Of a stretch of 64,000 bases of DNA, positions 50,261 through 58,932 are shown piece by piece. The position numbers and the translations under genes are program-made. A model generated the notes under the pieces. That model was given only the letters and a program-made list of their open reading frames with translations, did no database searches and was not told the DNA's origin. How positions within the stretch are numbered: position 1 is the stretch's first letter; the number at the start of each line of letters is the position of its first letter. The stretch comes from an uncultured Gammaproteobacteria bacterium. Its GTDB lineage: Bacteria; Pseudomonadota; Gammaproteobacteria; UBA4575. Location: the NCBI GenBank assembly GCA_951812785.1, contig OX638335.1, positions 447,630-511,629 of the forward strand. Direction: 5' to 3'.

Positions 50261-50976
50261 TAGTTGATATGTATTTCACTTAATAGCACTTCGGCTAGTT
50301 TTAAATCAATTTCTTCATCTATATTGACTACTGGTCGCTCAATAATGATAGGAATGCATTGTTGTTCCATTAAGTTATTTTTTTCTACTAAACTCTCGCG
50401 AGTTGTGGCATAGCAAATACCGTTGCGATGATAATAATTTGGGATGTGCTGGCGTATGGAATATTTAATTCCATTTTCTAAATATGGAGCAATAAAACCT
50501 GCTTCAGATAACTGTAATGTTTTATGAGGAGTATAGTGCCCTGGTGTTTTACTTACAGTGGCGACACTCAATGCTTGTTTCTCAATTAATAAATTAACAG
50601 CATTGGTGATATCTTCCGCTGTTCTCATTGGACTGGTTGGTTCTAATAATACCGAGATATCGAATTTCTTATTGTAATGATTCTCGCAATATAACCAAGC
50701 ATGCTTCCATACATCAATCGATTTTGCATCATCAGTAGATAATTCTTCAGGGCGTGTGAATGGCACATCTATATCTGAATCACGTGCATGTGCGCGTATT
50801 TCATCGTCATCAGAACTAACTACTATGGCATCAATCCAGTCTAGTTGCTTTACACAGTCAGCGGCGTGCGCGATTAATGATTTGCCATTGATATGACGTA
50901 GATTTTTACGCAATACACCTTTACTCCCACCCCGTGCTGGAATAACAGCAAGAATATTATTGTTCTTGAGAGTCAT
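50260..50976 (-). CDS. neuA: CMP-sialic acid synthetase (NeuA type)
   Basis: 238 residues. Activates N-acetylneuraminate (or a related nonulosonate) with CTP. The N-terminal nucleotide loop VIPARGGSKGVLRKNLRHIN, VSSDDDEI, and LEPTSPMRTAEDI are family motifs. Together with neuB and neuC it gives the whole UDP-GlcNAc to CMP-sialate route. Genes for legionaminate or pseudaminate (aminotransferase, dehydratase) are absent, so Neu5Ac is the likely sugar. Confidence 0.9.
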   Translation of the reverse strand: MTLKNNNILAVIPARGGSKGVLRKNLRHINGKSLIAHAADCVKQLDWIDAIVVSSDDDEIRAHARDSDIDVPFTRPEELSTDDAKSIDVWKHAWLYCENHYNKKFDISVLLEPTSPMRTAEDITNAVNLLIEKQALSVATVSKTPGHYTPHKTLQLSEAGFIAPYLENGIKYSIRQHIPNYYHRNGICYATTRESLVEKNNLMEQQCIPIIIERPVVNIDEEIDLKLAEVLLSEIHIN

Positions 50977-50995
50977 GATAGTGTGTATTTATTAA

Positions 50996-51778
50996 CTAAC
51001 GTTTTTCAGCAAGGATAGAAAATCCAACAGGGAATTTAGTGTGTTCACGCACTAAATTGATTGTAAATTTTTCATCCCATTTTTTTAGTCGTGGCCAATG
51101 TTCGGTGTAAAACCATTGTTCAGTTTTCTTTCGTTCTTCAGGCGGCATGTATTCCAAGGCCTGTAGCCAACAATAACCAATTGCACTGAATGGTCCGCCA
51201 TCAAGCTGTGTATCTATTGGTTGTAAGCCCACTGAACGCATAATTTCATGCATGCCATAGGGTGTATAACGCAAGTAATCATCTGGGATTTGATGCAACT
51301 CTCTTAATGTTGGTTCAAATATAAATACTTTGCCATTAGGTTTAGTGATTCTAGCCATTTCGCTAAATAAGGCATTCTGGTTCGCTATGTGATGGACTAA
51401 GTTAGGAACTAACACTAAGTCAGCGCTATTGTCTTCAATACCTGTGTTTTCGATCGGTGCACGTTTTGTAATGGGTACGCGTAAGAAATTTTTATCGATC
51501 ACTTTATTTTTATTGTAAGCGCCACGATCATCAGCACTTTCTGGGCTGCCATCTATGGAGGTAAATTCTTGCTGGTGAAAATACGGGCCAACCAAGCTAA
51601 GCCCGCCATATAAAAGCCCACGTTCTAAGGATACTACAGTAGATGCTGGTGCAGCTTGTTGTGAGAGCTTTCTAACTTCTCGTAGCAATAAATCAAAGTG
51701 AGGTAAGCGATCTGTCATGAAGACCTTTTCAGCAAGGACTTGTGTGTGCTTGTTTAGCTGGTCGATTGAATAACTCAT
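50996..51778 (-). CDS. Class I SAM-dependent methyltransferase
   Basis: 260 residues with a Methyltransf_11 core: VVSLERGLLYGGLSL as motif I region, FTSIDGSPES, DNSADLVLVPNLVHHI and ITKPNGKVFIFEP. Target unknown. It lies between a surface transferase and neuA, with gaps of 4 and 19 bp, so a role in decorating the sugar or its carrier is plausible, for example O-methylation of the sialic acid. Other members of this fold act on proteins or small molecules. Confidence 0.82.
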   Translation of the reverse strand: MSYSIDQLNKHTQVLAEKVFMTDRLPHFDLLLREVRKLSQQAAPASTVVSLERGLLYGGLSLVGPYFHQQEFTSIDGSPESADDRGAYNKNKVIDKNFLRVPITKRAPIENTGIEDNSADLVLVPNLVHHIANQNALFSEMARITKPNGKVFIFEPTLRELHQIPDDYLRYTPYGMHEIMRSVGLQPIDTQLDGGPFSAIGYCWLQALEYMPPEERKKTEQWFYTEHWPRLKKWDEKFTINLVREHTKFPVGFSILAEKR

Positions 51779-51782
51779 GTGC

Positions 51783-53159
51783 TTATTGTACTAGAAAAAT
51801 ATGTGGGGATACCTGTTTAATAACCACGGAAGAATCTGTGTTTATAATTTGAGCAAATCGGTCAACTTTGGCTTGTAGCTGTTGCTCATTCAGGGTTGGG
51901 AAACGAACTTGCTGATAGGAGTGATGATATTTGGAATTAGCTGACATAGCTTTTACACGTTTAATAAGTCTGCGCTTGGTGGCTAATAAATTGCCATGTA
52001 TTTTGTTTATCAAAGTGTTTTCTTTAATTGAGCCATTGAGTATCTGTTCAATCACGCCAATGATATTGGTGCAGCTAAGCTTGTCTGTATCGAACTCTAT
52101 ATATTTTTTCAGCACATTAGAATCTAATGCGGGCACAGTGTCATTAAGGTAATTATGCAGCATTTCTGTTATTTCAGAATGATTGCTGCATTGATGACTT
52201 AACTGGTCAGGGATGATGGCACCATATCCATAACGTGGATCCGTTAGTGGCACGAAGGCTATTGCAGGCTTGTTAGAGAGATACGCCTCAATCCCAGTAG
52301 TGCACCCGCTATGAATGAGCGCAGTGGCTGCTTTAACCCATGGAATCACATTGCCTTCTTGCACTACCTCTACATTGTTATATTTAGCAGCTATGTCATA
52401 GTAGACATCTTTATTTTCAACAGGATGAGGGCGGATGATTATTTTGCTGTCCTTAAAAGTGCTTGAAAGATAAGTGATTAAAGATAAGAAGTGTTCAAAT
52501 AAGGCTTGTTTAAACTTTGCCCGGCCTTGTGAAAACTCTCGTCCCATGCCGGTGGCGCCTCTGCCCATATCTTTATAGTTGCCATGTTCATCTTTAGAAG
52601 TAAATAAATTATGTATAGGTAAGTGCGCATTAACATTACCAAAATTGGTATTGAGCAAAATAAACTTGCCGTACTTTTGTTTGATGGTGGCAATCTCGTC
52701 AGCATAATAATATTCAAAATCTTTGCGTAGCATATCTAAGCGAGGATTGCCTACTTTATGGATGGGCAACGCTGTGGGTAGCAAAGGATATTGTCTGAAT
52801 AAATCTTCATTCTCTTGCCCCCAAGCAAATAGATGGGATACATAAGAGAGTGCGATAGGAGATAGTCTGCGTTTGAAGTAAATATCAGGTGGATAATGCA
52901 CTAACGCTTCTTCGTCCCATGCGCATATAGTATGTCCGAGCTTAGATAATATACGGAACATTTTATCGCTACGATGAGTACAACTTTTGGCAAGATAAAT
53001 ACTGCGCGGGAACTTGGAAATAATAATATCCATCTCAGTTCTGTAGCCAATGTAACTTTTTATTCCTGCATTGGCTGCACATACAGCCAGAAGCAATTTA
53101 GGATCTAATTCCCTAACTTGATTTTCAATCGGTATTAATAATGGTTGAGTATCGGCCAC
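51783..53159 (-). CDS. Surface-carbohydrate biosynthesis protein (GT-B-like), paralogue 1
   Basis: 458 residues: LLIPIENQVRELDPKLLLAV, IIRPHPVENKDVY and IHSGCTTGIEAYLSNKPAIA. Same family as the 48902-50260 product, with which it shares the N-terminal block, the CAWDEEALVHYP-like motif and the C-terminal HxxxxFP and F-Q-I blocks. Gaps to neighbours are 11 and 4 bp. Probably a glycosyl- or glycerophosphotransferase for surface glycans. Confidence 0.8.
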   Translation of the reverse strand: MADTQPLLIPIENQVRELDPKLLLAVCAANAGIKSYIGYRTEMDIIISKFPRSIYLAKSCTHRSDKMFRILSKLGHTICAWDEEALVHYPPDIYFKRRLSPIALSYVSHLFAWGQENEDLFRQYPLLPTALPIHKVGNPRLDMLRKDFEYYYADEIATIKQKYGKFILLNTNFGNVNAHLPIHNLFTSKDEHGNYKDMGRGATGMGREFSQGRAKFKQALFEHFLSLITYLSSTFKDSKIIIRPHPVENKDVYYDIAAKYNNVEVVQEGNVIPWVKAATALIHSGCTTGIEAYLSNKPAIAFVPLTDPRYGYGAIIPDQLSHQCSNHSEITEMLHNYLNDTVPALDSNVLKKYIEFDTDKLSCTNIIGVIEQILNGSIKENTLINKIHGNLLATKRRLIKRVKAMSANSKYHHSYQQVRFPTLNEQQLQAKVDRFAQIINTDSSVVIKQVSPHIFLVQ

Positions 53160-53170
53160 GTGGTTTTATC

Positions 53171-54220
53171 TTAATGTTGTGTGATCATCTGATTCCACCT
53201 CTGCTCAAAAGTAGATATGATTTCCTTATCATAACAGCGAGCTATAACTTCATGGTTCAATATGCGAGATCGAGTAGACCAGTTAAAACTTCCAAACATA
53301 ACGCAGTGCTCCTGATCAGATTGATACAAGATAAACTTATTATGCATTAAGCAATGCTCTTCTAGTTTGGGCTGATAATATTTTATTTGGTATTTATCTA
53401 AGAATGTTAAATGTTTGCTAGGAACGCGGCGCTGGCTAGAGTTTAAAAGTAATTCTATTTTTTTTCCCGACTTTATGGCAATTTTTAATGGTTTCAGAAT
53501 GCTCGGGCCTTTAAGGTGTGAGATAGCACACTTTATTTTGGCATTGCTGTCTTTTTTTGATAGCAAAGTATTAATTGGGTGGGTGCCGCAGCGCGGCAGA
53601 AAATCAATTGACCATTGTGCTGACTGGTGAGTTGAATTATGTGACGATAAAATTCTGGCAAACGTTCTCCGCCAATAATTCTGCATGTCTAACATGTAGC
53701 CTTTCAGGCAGTTTACTGTGTCCTGATCATCTATTTTTATTAATACGTTATGGCTGATCGAATGGTCGCCAATTTTTTTAATCGAAGCTTCATCTATATG
53801 CTCTTTGCCTGAGGTGGGGTTGTAAGAACCGACTAATACTTGAGGTGTAGGATGAGAAAAATAATATAGTTTGCTATGTAAGTGTGGATGCCAATGGATT
53901 CCAAGATATTCCCATAGGGGTTTTTCCTTTACGATAATGAGATTAATTAAACTATGGTTGGGTTGTGAAAATCGATCAATGCATGCCTGATTAATACTAG
54001 GTGAGCGTGGTCTTCCATCAAAGATAAGGTCTATCTTTACACCTCTTTCTGAAGCATTAATTAATGTTTGGAAAATAACTGGATCATGTAAGTAGTAACA
54101 TAACCAACTGATGTGACCGTTAGCGGGCACTGCTTTAATATACTCAACTAAAGTATCGCGCAGCAGATTTTTGGTTTTATCTGGGCCGCCAAAGTAAGTC
54201 GTAGGTAGTGAACTAGCCAC
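53171..54220 (-). CDS. Phospholipase D-like protein with altered HKD motifs
   Basis: 349 residues, two PLD repeats. The first has HLHSKLYYF...LVGSYNPTSG (about 115-140), the second LMHNKFILYQ...MFGSFNWSTRS (about 300-325). In both repeats the HxK pair is present but the Asp four residues later is replaced (Ser, Gln). Hydrolysis or phosphatidyl transfer may still be possible, since His and Lys do the chemistry. It has no signal peptide. Sits between neuC and a glycosyltransferase with 18- and 11-bp gaps, so it belongs to the operon; a lipid-headgroup or CMP-sugar-linked role is conceivable. Confidence 0.78.
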   Translation of the reverse strand: MASSLPTTYFGGPDKTKNLLRDTLVEYIKAVPANGHISWLCYYLHDPVIFQTLINASERGVKIDLIFDGRPRSPSINQACIDRFSQPNHSLINLIIVKEKPLWEYLGIHWHPHLHSKLYYFSHPTPQVLVGSYNPTSGKEHIDEASIKKIGDHSISHNVLIKIDDQDTVNCLKGYMLDMQNYWRRTFARILSSHNSTHQSAQWSIDFLPRCGTHPINTLLSKKDSNAKIKCAISHLKGPSILKPLKIAIKSGKKIELLLNSSQRRVPSKHLTFLDKYQIKYYQPKLEEHCLMHNKFILYQSDQEHCVMFGSFNWSTRSRILNHEVIARCYDKEIISTFEQRWNQMITQH

Positions 54221-54238
54221 TGTGTCTGCTTGCGAGCA

Positions 54239-55393
54239 TTAATAGCGCAAAGTTTTTTCAGTATTATCACTGGCGTTTGCAATTACTTCGGCAATACGTG
54301 TGCCAGCTTGGCCATTCCCATATAGAGGATTAGATGGATATTTGCCATGTTTTATTTGTGCAACAAGAGCATTTTTAATCTCTTCACTATTGTATGCAAC
54401 GTCTATAACATTTTCGCCGCGATCTCTGCCGTTCTGGCGGCTGCCTATATTGACAGAAGGTGTTCCAATAAAAGTGCTTTCGCGAATGCCAACACTCGAA
54501 TTACCTACAATACATTGGCTACGGTTGAGTAATTGTATAAAGTTTTCCGGAGGCAGATTCTTCACGAAATGAATATTATTGGCTTCATTGTTTTCTCTAA
54601 ACGCGCGAATTCCTTTTGAGGTGCCATCTGAACCTGCGTCAACATTAGGCCAAAACCAGAGTGTTGGGATGTGGCATTGTTGAATCGCCTGTAAGGTTTG
54701 TTCTATATGTAAACGAGCCTGTTTATATTCAGTTGTGACTGGATGCTGCATGACAATAATATAAGGTTTAGATAAATCTACGCTAGCACCAACACCACCA
54801 AGTTGTTCAGTAATATGCTCGAGACTTTCATCTTGGCTCTCACAAGCTTGCATGGCTAGGTCAATTGAAGGGCATCCGGTGATGTAAACCTGCTTGGGGT
54901 CTTCACCCATTTTGATTATACGCTGGGCAGCTTGTTCGCCAGAGACGCAATGAATATCGGCTAGCTTGGTAATTGCATGCCTAACCTTTTCATCAATTGA
55001 GCCGGTGACTTCTCCACCTTGTACGTGAACTAAAGGGATATGCATGTAACTAGCAGCTATTGCGGTCGCCATGGTTTCAAAACGATCAGCAATAGTGACA
55101 ACGAAATCAGGTTGAAGGTTGTCAAATACAGTAGTAAGTTCGGTGACACCTAGACCAGTAGATTTTGCTGAAGTTACTGGATTTTCTCCTTCAACGATCA
55201 TGTATACACGGCGATCTATATAAAAGCCTTCGCTTTCTATTACTTTGTCAGCACTGCCGTAACGATCAAGCAAGGCAGAAGCAGCAACCACAAGTTGTAG
55301 CTCTAAATCTTTATGTTCGCGTACCGCATGTAGCAGAGAGCGAATTCTTGCGTAGCTGGGTCTCGCGGTAATGACAATACAAACTTTGCGCAC
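54239..55393 (-). CDS. neuC: UDP-N-acetylglucosamine 2-epimerase (hydrolysing), NeuC type
   Basis: 384 residues. Converts UDP-GlcNAc to ManNAc and UDP, the first step of sialic acid synthesis. GT-B-like epimerase fold: VITARPSYARIRSLLHAV, DFVVTIADRFETMATAIAAS, HVQGGEVTGSIDEKVRHAIT (catalytic region), and GNSSVGIRESTFIGTPSVNIG near the C terminus. Six bases after neuB. Could use UDP-diNAc-bacillosamine instead (LegG), but bacillosamine genes are not seen here. Confidence 0.92.
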   Translation of the reverse strand: MRKVCIVITARPSYARIRSLLHAVREHKDLELQLVVAASALLDRYGSADKVIESEGFYIDRRVYMIVEGENPVTSAKSTGLGVTELTTVFDNLQPDFVVTIADRFETMATAIAASYMHIPLVHVQGGEVTGSIDEKVRHAITKLADIHCVSGEQAAQRIIKMGEDPKQVYITGCPSIDLAMQACESQDESLEHITEQLGGVGASVDLSKPYIIVMQHPVTTEYKQARLHIEQTLQAIQQCHIPTLWFWPNVDAGSDGTSKGIRAFRENNEANNIHFVKNLPPENFIQLLNRSQCIVGNSSVGIRESTFIGTPSVNIGSRQNGRDRGENVIDVAYNSEEIKNALVAQIKHGKYPSNPLYGNGQAGTRIAEVIANASDNTEKTLRY

Positions 55394-55399
55394 TTAATA

Positions 55400-56446
55400 T
55401 TACTCCAAATCTTCTAAGTGAATCATCGAGTTTATTTCGATGTTTGTTTTTGATTTCCTTCTTAGAACTTCGTTAATTCTGTTGGCTGGGATGCCGGTAC
55501 CAGGTTTTTTGGTTGTGACTTTATCAGCAGTGATAATTTCGCCTGCTTTAATTTTCACGGTTGTATATAAGCTCTTCATAAATATCTGGCGTAAAGGCGT
55601 CGCTTCTGAATCTGGGGAGGATTTATCAACCGGGTGATTTGCCACTGTTTCTATATAACGAATGCCTTCGACTAATGATTTAAGCTCTTGTGTAGTAATT
55701 GATGCGACAACATCGGGGCCGAACATTTCTCGACTCAAAGTCATGTGGACTTCTAAGACTTGTATGTTCTGTGCTGCTGCTGCGAGCCCAGAATAAATTG
55801 TTCCAGAATGATCAGACAAACCTACTGCGCAATGATAATCACTTCTAAACTGATTGATAACATTGACACCGAGTCTTTCCGGGCTACATGGATACTGAGA
55901 AGTGCATTGAAGCAATGCTAATGGAGTGTTAGTTTTTTGCACGTATTTAACAGCTTCAGTAATTTCATCAGTAACACTTAGGCCTGTGGATAATATAATT
56001 GGTTTGTTAGTAGCAAGTGCACAATCTAAAAGAGGCGTGTTAGTGATTTCACCAGAAGCAATTTTCCAGGCGCCTACGCCCAAATTCTCTAATAGTTCTA
56101 CTGCTTTATTTGAAAATGGAGAGCTTAAAAAATGTAGCCCAACTTCATCTGCGTGGTGTTTAAGTTCTTGCCACTGAGGGGGCGTGAATTCCATGCGCCG
56201 CCAATAGTCCATACGGGTTTCGTCTTGATAACTAAACTTGGTGCGCCAGGGTTCGGCAGTAGTGCTTTCTTCTTCTGCGATATGGGTCTGAAATTTAATG
56301 GCATCAGCACCGGCATTTGCAGCAGCATCAATATGGGCATGTGCCATGCCTAGGCTGCCATCATGGTTTTGTGCGACCTCGGCAATAATTGCGCATGAAG
56401 CATTGTTAGAAGGTATGTCTAACCAGGTTTGAATTTTTTCAGCCAT
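55400..56446 (-). CDS. neuB: N-acetylneuraminate synthase
   Basis: 348 residues. Condenses ManNAc with phosphoenolpyruvate to Neu5Ac. NeuB barrel: AIIAEVAQNHDGSLGMAHAH, ADAIKFQTHIAEEES, GLHFLSSPFSNKAVELLENL, and VGLSDHSGTIYSGLAAAAQN; a C-terminal SAF domain (GEIITADKVTTKKPGTGIPA) caps the partner active site. Starts 40 bp after the serine palmitoyltransferase stop, the widest gap in the sialic acid half of the operon. Intact. Confidence 0.94.
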   Translation of the reverse strand: MAEKIQTWLDIPSNNASCAIIAEVAQNHDGSLGMAHAHIDAAANAGADAIKFQTHIAEEESTTAEPWRTKFSYQDETRMDYWRRMEFTPPQWQELKHHADEVGLHFLSSPFSNKAVELLENLGVGAWKIASGEITNTPLLDCALATNKPIILSTGLSVTDEITEAVKYVQKTNTPLALLQCTSQYPCSPERLGVNVINQFRSDYHCAVGLSDHSGTIYSGLAAAAQNIQVLEVHMTLSREMFGPDVVASITTQELKSLVEGIRYIETVANHPVDKSSPDSEATPLRQIFMKSLYTTVKIKAGEIITADKVTTKKPGTGIPANRINEVLRRKSKTNIEINSMIHLEDLE

Positions 56447-56486
56447 CGGCGATTTGCCTAATTTAACAAAGAGTAAGCTTAAAACT

Positions 56487-57686
56487 CTAAGCTAGTTGTT
56501 TCTTTAGTGTGGGTGTTTGAAAACTGGCAAAGGCATCAAGCACAACGTTCAGTTGTGCGTGTGTATGTGCTGCGCTGACACTGCAACGCAGTAAACATTT
56601 ACTGTTTGGTGTAGCGGGTGGCATTACCAGATTCACATATACGCCGCGATCAAACAATTTTTTCCACATAGTTAGTGCATTCACACGTTCCCCGACATTT
56701 ACTGCGATGACAGGGCTTACTTCTGGGCTAAGGTCATAGCCTAGAGACTTAAGACCATTATATAGCCAGCTGGCGTTTTCCCATAATTGTTCACGCAGAC
56801 ATGGATTGTTGCGGATTATCTCTAAAGCCGCTCTAATTGATGCTATAGTGCCTGGTGAGGGGGATGCTGTGAAAATATAAGGGCGACTTGTGTAACGAAT
56901 TACTTCTAATTCGGGATGCTGACTGACACAGAATCCACCAATGCCCGCTAAGCTTTTGCTGAATGTGCCGGTAATGAAATCGACATGCTCTTCTACACCA
57001 GATTCTTGGGATAGTCCGCGCCCACTTTCACCGAGTACACCTAACGAATGTGCTTCATCAACGAGTAGTAATGCATCATATTTTTGTTTAACGGCGACGA
57101 TTTCTCTCAAGTTTCCACGGTCACCTAGCATGCTATAGATGCCCTCAATAATAACCAGGGTTGTGGAAGTTTTGTCGCCAAGTCGACGTAAACGTTTGTC
57201 TAAGTCTTCAGCGTTGTTATGTCTAAAGTGAATAATATCAGCACCACTTAACTTGCAACCATCGTAGATTGAAGCGTGGCAGTGCTCATCAAGTATGATG
57301 GTGTCGCCTTTGCTGACCAGGGCTGAAATCATGCCTAGGTTCGCGGTGTATCCTGTTGAAAATACGATAGAGTGATCAACACCATAAAATACCGCTAGTT
57401 CCTGCTCCAATTCTTGATGACCCGCATAGGAGCCATTGGCTAGTCGTGAACCTGTAGTGCCAGTACCATAGGTTCTAGTAGCTTGGTGATTGGCGTTGAT
57501 GCATTGATTATCAAATGTCAGGCCAAGATAGTTATTGGTTCCCACCAGAATCGTTCTTCTGCCTTTAATACTGCCTTCAGTCGCTGAGTATAAATGCTCG
57601 ATGACTGCATCAAGAGGAGCCATTGAGTCAGTATCTGTAGTCACATGTTGTTGAGTGAATTGTTGAAGGCGTTCTAGTAGGCTCAT
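56487..57686 (-). CDS. spt: Serine palmitoyltransferase (bacterial, ACP-dependent type)
   Basis: 399 residues, a PLP-dependent alpha-oxoamine synthase. Joins L-serine and an acyl thioester to 3-ketosphinganine. GTGTTGSRLANGSYAGHQEL and STGYTANLGMISALVSKGDT match the Caulobacter-type SPT as I recall it; the PLP lysine is in FITGTFSKSLAGIGGFCVSQ, and the DEAHSLGVLGESGRG block is conserved. Five bases after a dedicated ACP, as in Caulobacter crescentus. A KAS-like 8-amino-7-oxononanoate synthase (BioF) is less likely because no biotin genes are near. Confidence 0.88.
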   Translation of the reverse strand: MSLLERLQQFTQQHVTTDTDSMAPLDAVIEHLYSATEGSIKGRRTILVGTNNYLGLTFDNQCINANHQATRTYGTGTTGSRLANGSYAGHQELEQELAVFYGVDHSIVFSTGYTANLGMISALVSKGDTIILDEHCHASIYDGCKLSGADIIHFRHNNAEDLDKRLRRLGDKTSTTLVIIEGIYSMLGDRGNLREIVAVKQKYDALLLVDEAHSLGVLGESGRGLSQESGVEEHVDFITGTFSKSLAGIGGFCVSQHPELEVIRYTSRPYIFTASPSPGTIASIRAALEIIRNNPCLREQLWENASWLYNGLKSLGYDLSPEVSPVIAVNVGERVNALTMWKKLFDRGVYVNLVMPPATPNSKCLLRCSVSAAHTHAQLNVVLDAFASFQTPTLKKQLA

Positions 57687-57691
57687 AAGTG

Positions 57692-57940
57692 TTATTGATT
57701 CTTTAGTTTTGATATTTCTGTGGCTAAATCTGACACGGTGTTGACATCAGGTAGTGAATTAAGAGGGATAGAGATATCAAAATGATCCTCTAGCTCCATC
57801 ATTAATTCCATTACCATCACCGAATCTAATTCTAATTCTCCCATTAAATGCTGAGATTCGGTAATCTCTATGTCTTGTTTAATAAACTGACTTAGTAGTT
57901 TGATAACGTCACTTAATATCGCATCTGCGTCATTAGTCAT
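57692..57940 (-). CDS. acpR: Acyl carrier protein of the ceramide pathway (AcpR-like)
   Basis: 82 residues. Carrier site Ser in ELELDSVMVMELMMELEDHF; acidic overall like all ACPs. Placed between the SPT and the reductase, so it most likely delivers the acyl chain from the AMP ligase to SPT, as AcpR does in Caulobacter. Confidence 0.88.
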   Translation of the reverse strand: MTNDADAILSDVIKLLSQFIKQDIEITESQHLMGELELDSVMVMELMMELEDHFDISIPLNSLPDVNTVSDLATEISKLKNQ

Positions 57941-57954
57941 AAATATATATTTGT

Positions 57955-58875
57955 CTAATTAACATTATCGCTGGAGTATAAAGTGCTAAGTCCCACTTTT
58001 AAATCCACTTTAGGCTTCCAATTGGTAATATCAGGCGTACCTTCGGCAATCCAGTTTTGATGTAGTAACTCTCTTGCTTTGCCCGGAGTCAACATCGGTG
58101 AGTAATTCAACAGTTTAGAGAATAGTACATTAGAACGCGCTGCAAGTGATAGTATAGTGCTAGGCACACGAATAATTCTAATGTTTCTATGGAAAAATAT
58201 TTCGCTTATTTTTTGAACTTTCTGCCAGCTATATTGATTCCCATCATCTGGTTCAATAGTATTCCCATATTCAGCTGTCAGGTTTAATTGACTGATTATA
58301 AGCTGGCTTAAATCAGTGACGTGTAATAGTGAAAATAATTGTTTTGTGGAATCTGGCACCCAAAGGATCCCCCGTTTCATCCAATCGAAAACTGGTTTTA
58401 ATTCTGTGTCACCTGGACCGTATACGGCAGGAGGGCGAATAATTGTCCACTGAGTTAAGTTGCTTTGCTTTAATACAGTTTCACAACAGTATTTACTGTT
58501 TGCATAATCTGAAATCGATGGCTCTCGAGCAGATAATGAGGAGATAAGTATAAATCTAACCTTGCGAGTCTGAATGGATGTCGACAATATATTTTTTGTT
58601 CCGTGGACATTGTCGTGGATAAATGACGTGGCATTAGCCCCTTTAACTCTGCCTGCACAGTGGATAACACAGTCTACTCCGGCTGTAAGCTTGTCGAGTG
58701 AGGGTTGATTATGTAAATCGCCAGAGATTATTTCTATGTTTGGGTGACTAATGGTTTTATTACTATTTCGAACCAGTATTCGTACGTGGAAATCATTGGA
58801 TAATAATGATTTTAAAATATGTGAACCAATAAATCCTGTGCTGCCGGTGAGGGCAATCACTTTAGCATCGGGCAT
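57955..58875 (-). CDS. cerR: NAD(P)-dependent 3-ketosphinganine reductase (CerR-like epimerase/dehydrogenase)
   Basis: 306 residues, extended short-chain dehydrogenase. TGSTGFIGSHILKSL binds the cofactor, YANSKYCCE is the catalytic YxxxK, and RPPAVYGPGDTELKPVFDW is the family block. In Caulobacter CerR reduces 3-ketosphinganine to sphinganine; its gene accompanies spt and acpR. The gene order ligase-cerR-acpR-spt is shared in content with that operon. Confidence 0.82.
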   Translation of the reverse strand: MPDAKVIALTGSTGFIGSHILKSLLSNDFHVRILVRNSNKTISHPNIEIISGDLHNQPSLDKLTAGVDCVIHCAGRVKGANATSFIHDNVHGTKNILSTSIQTRKVRFILISSLSAREPSISDYANSKYCCETVLKQSNLTQWTIIRPPAVYGPGDTELKPVFDWMKRGILWVPDSTKQLFSLLHVTDLSQLIISQLNLTAEYGNTIEPDDGNQYSWQKVQKISEIFFHRNIRIIRVPSTILSLAARSNVLFSKLLNYSPMLTPGKARELLHQNWIAEGTPDITNWKPKVDLKVGLSTLYSSDNVN

Positions 58876-58932
58876 AGAAGGAGCTGAGAGTGTTAGTTGC
58901 TGTGGTTAAGGGCATGGTGGCATGCCTTACTC

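Noticed and set aside
54239-56446. Legionaminic or pseudaminic acid synthesis
   Set aside because: No dehydratase, aminotransferase or N-acetyltransferase for bacillosamine-type precursors is present; only the three Neu5Ac steps are seen. Not fully excluded, as those genes could be elsewhere.
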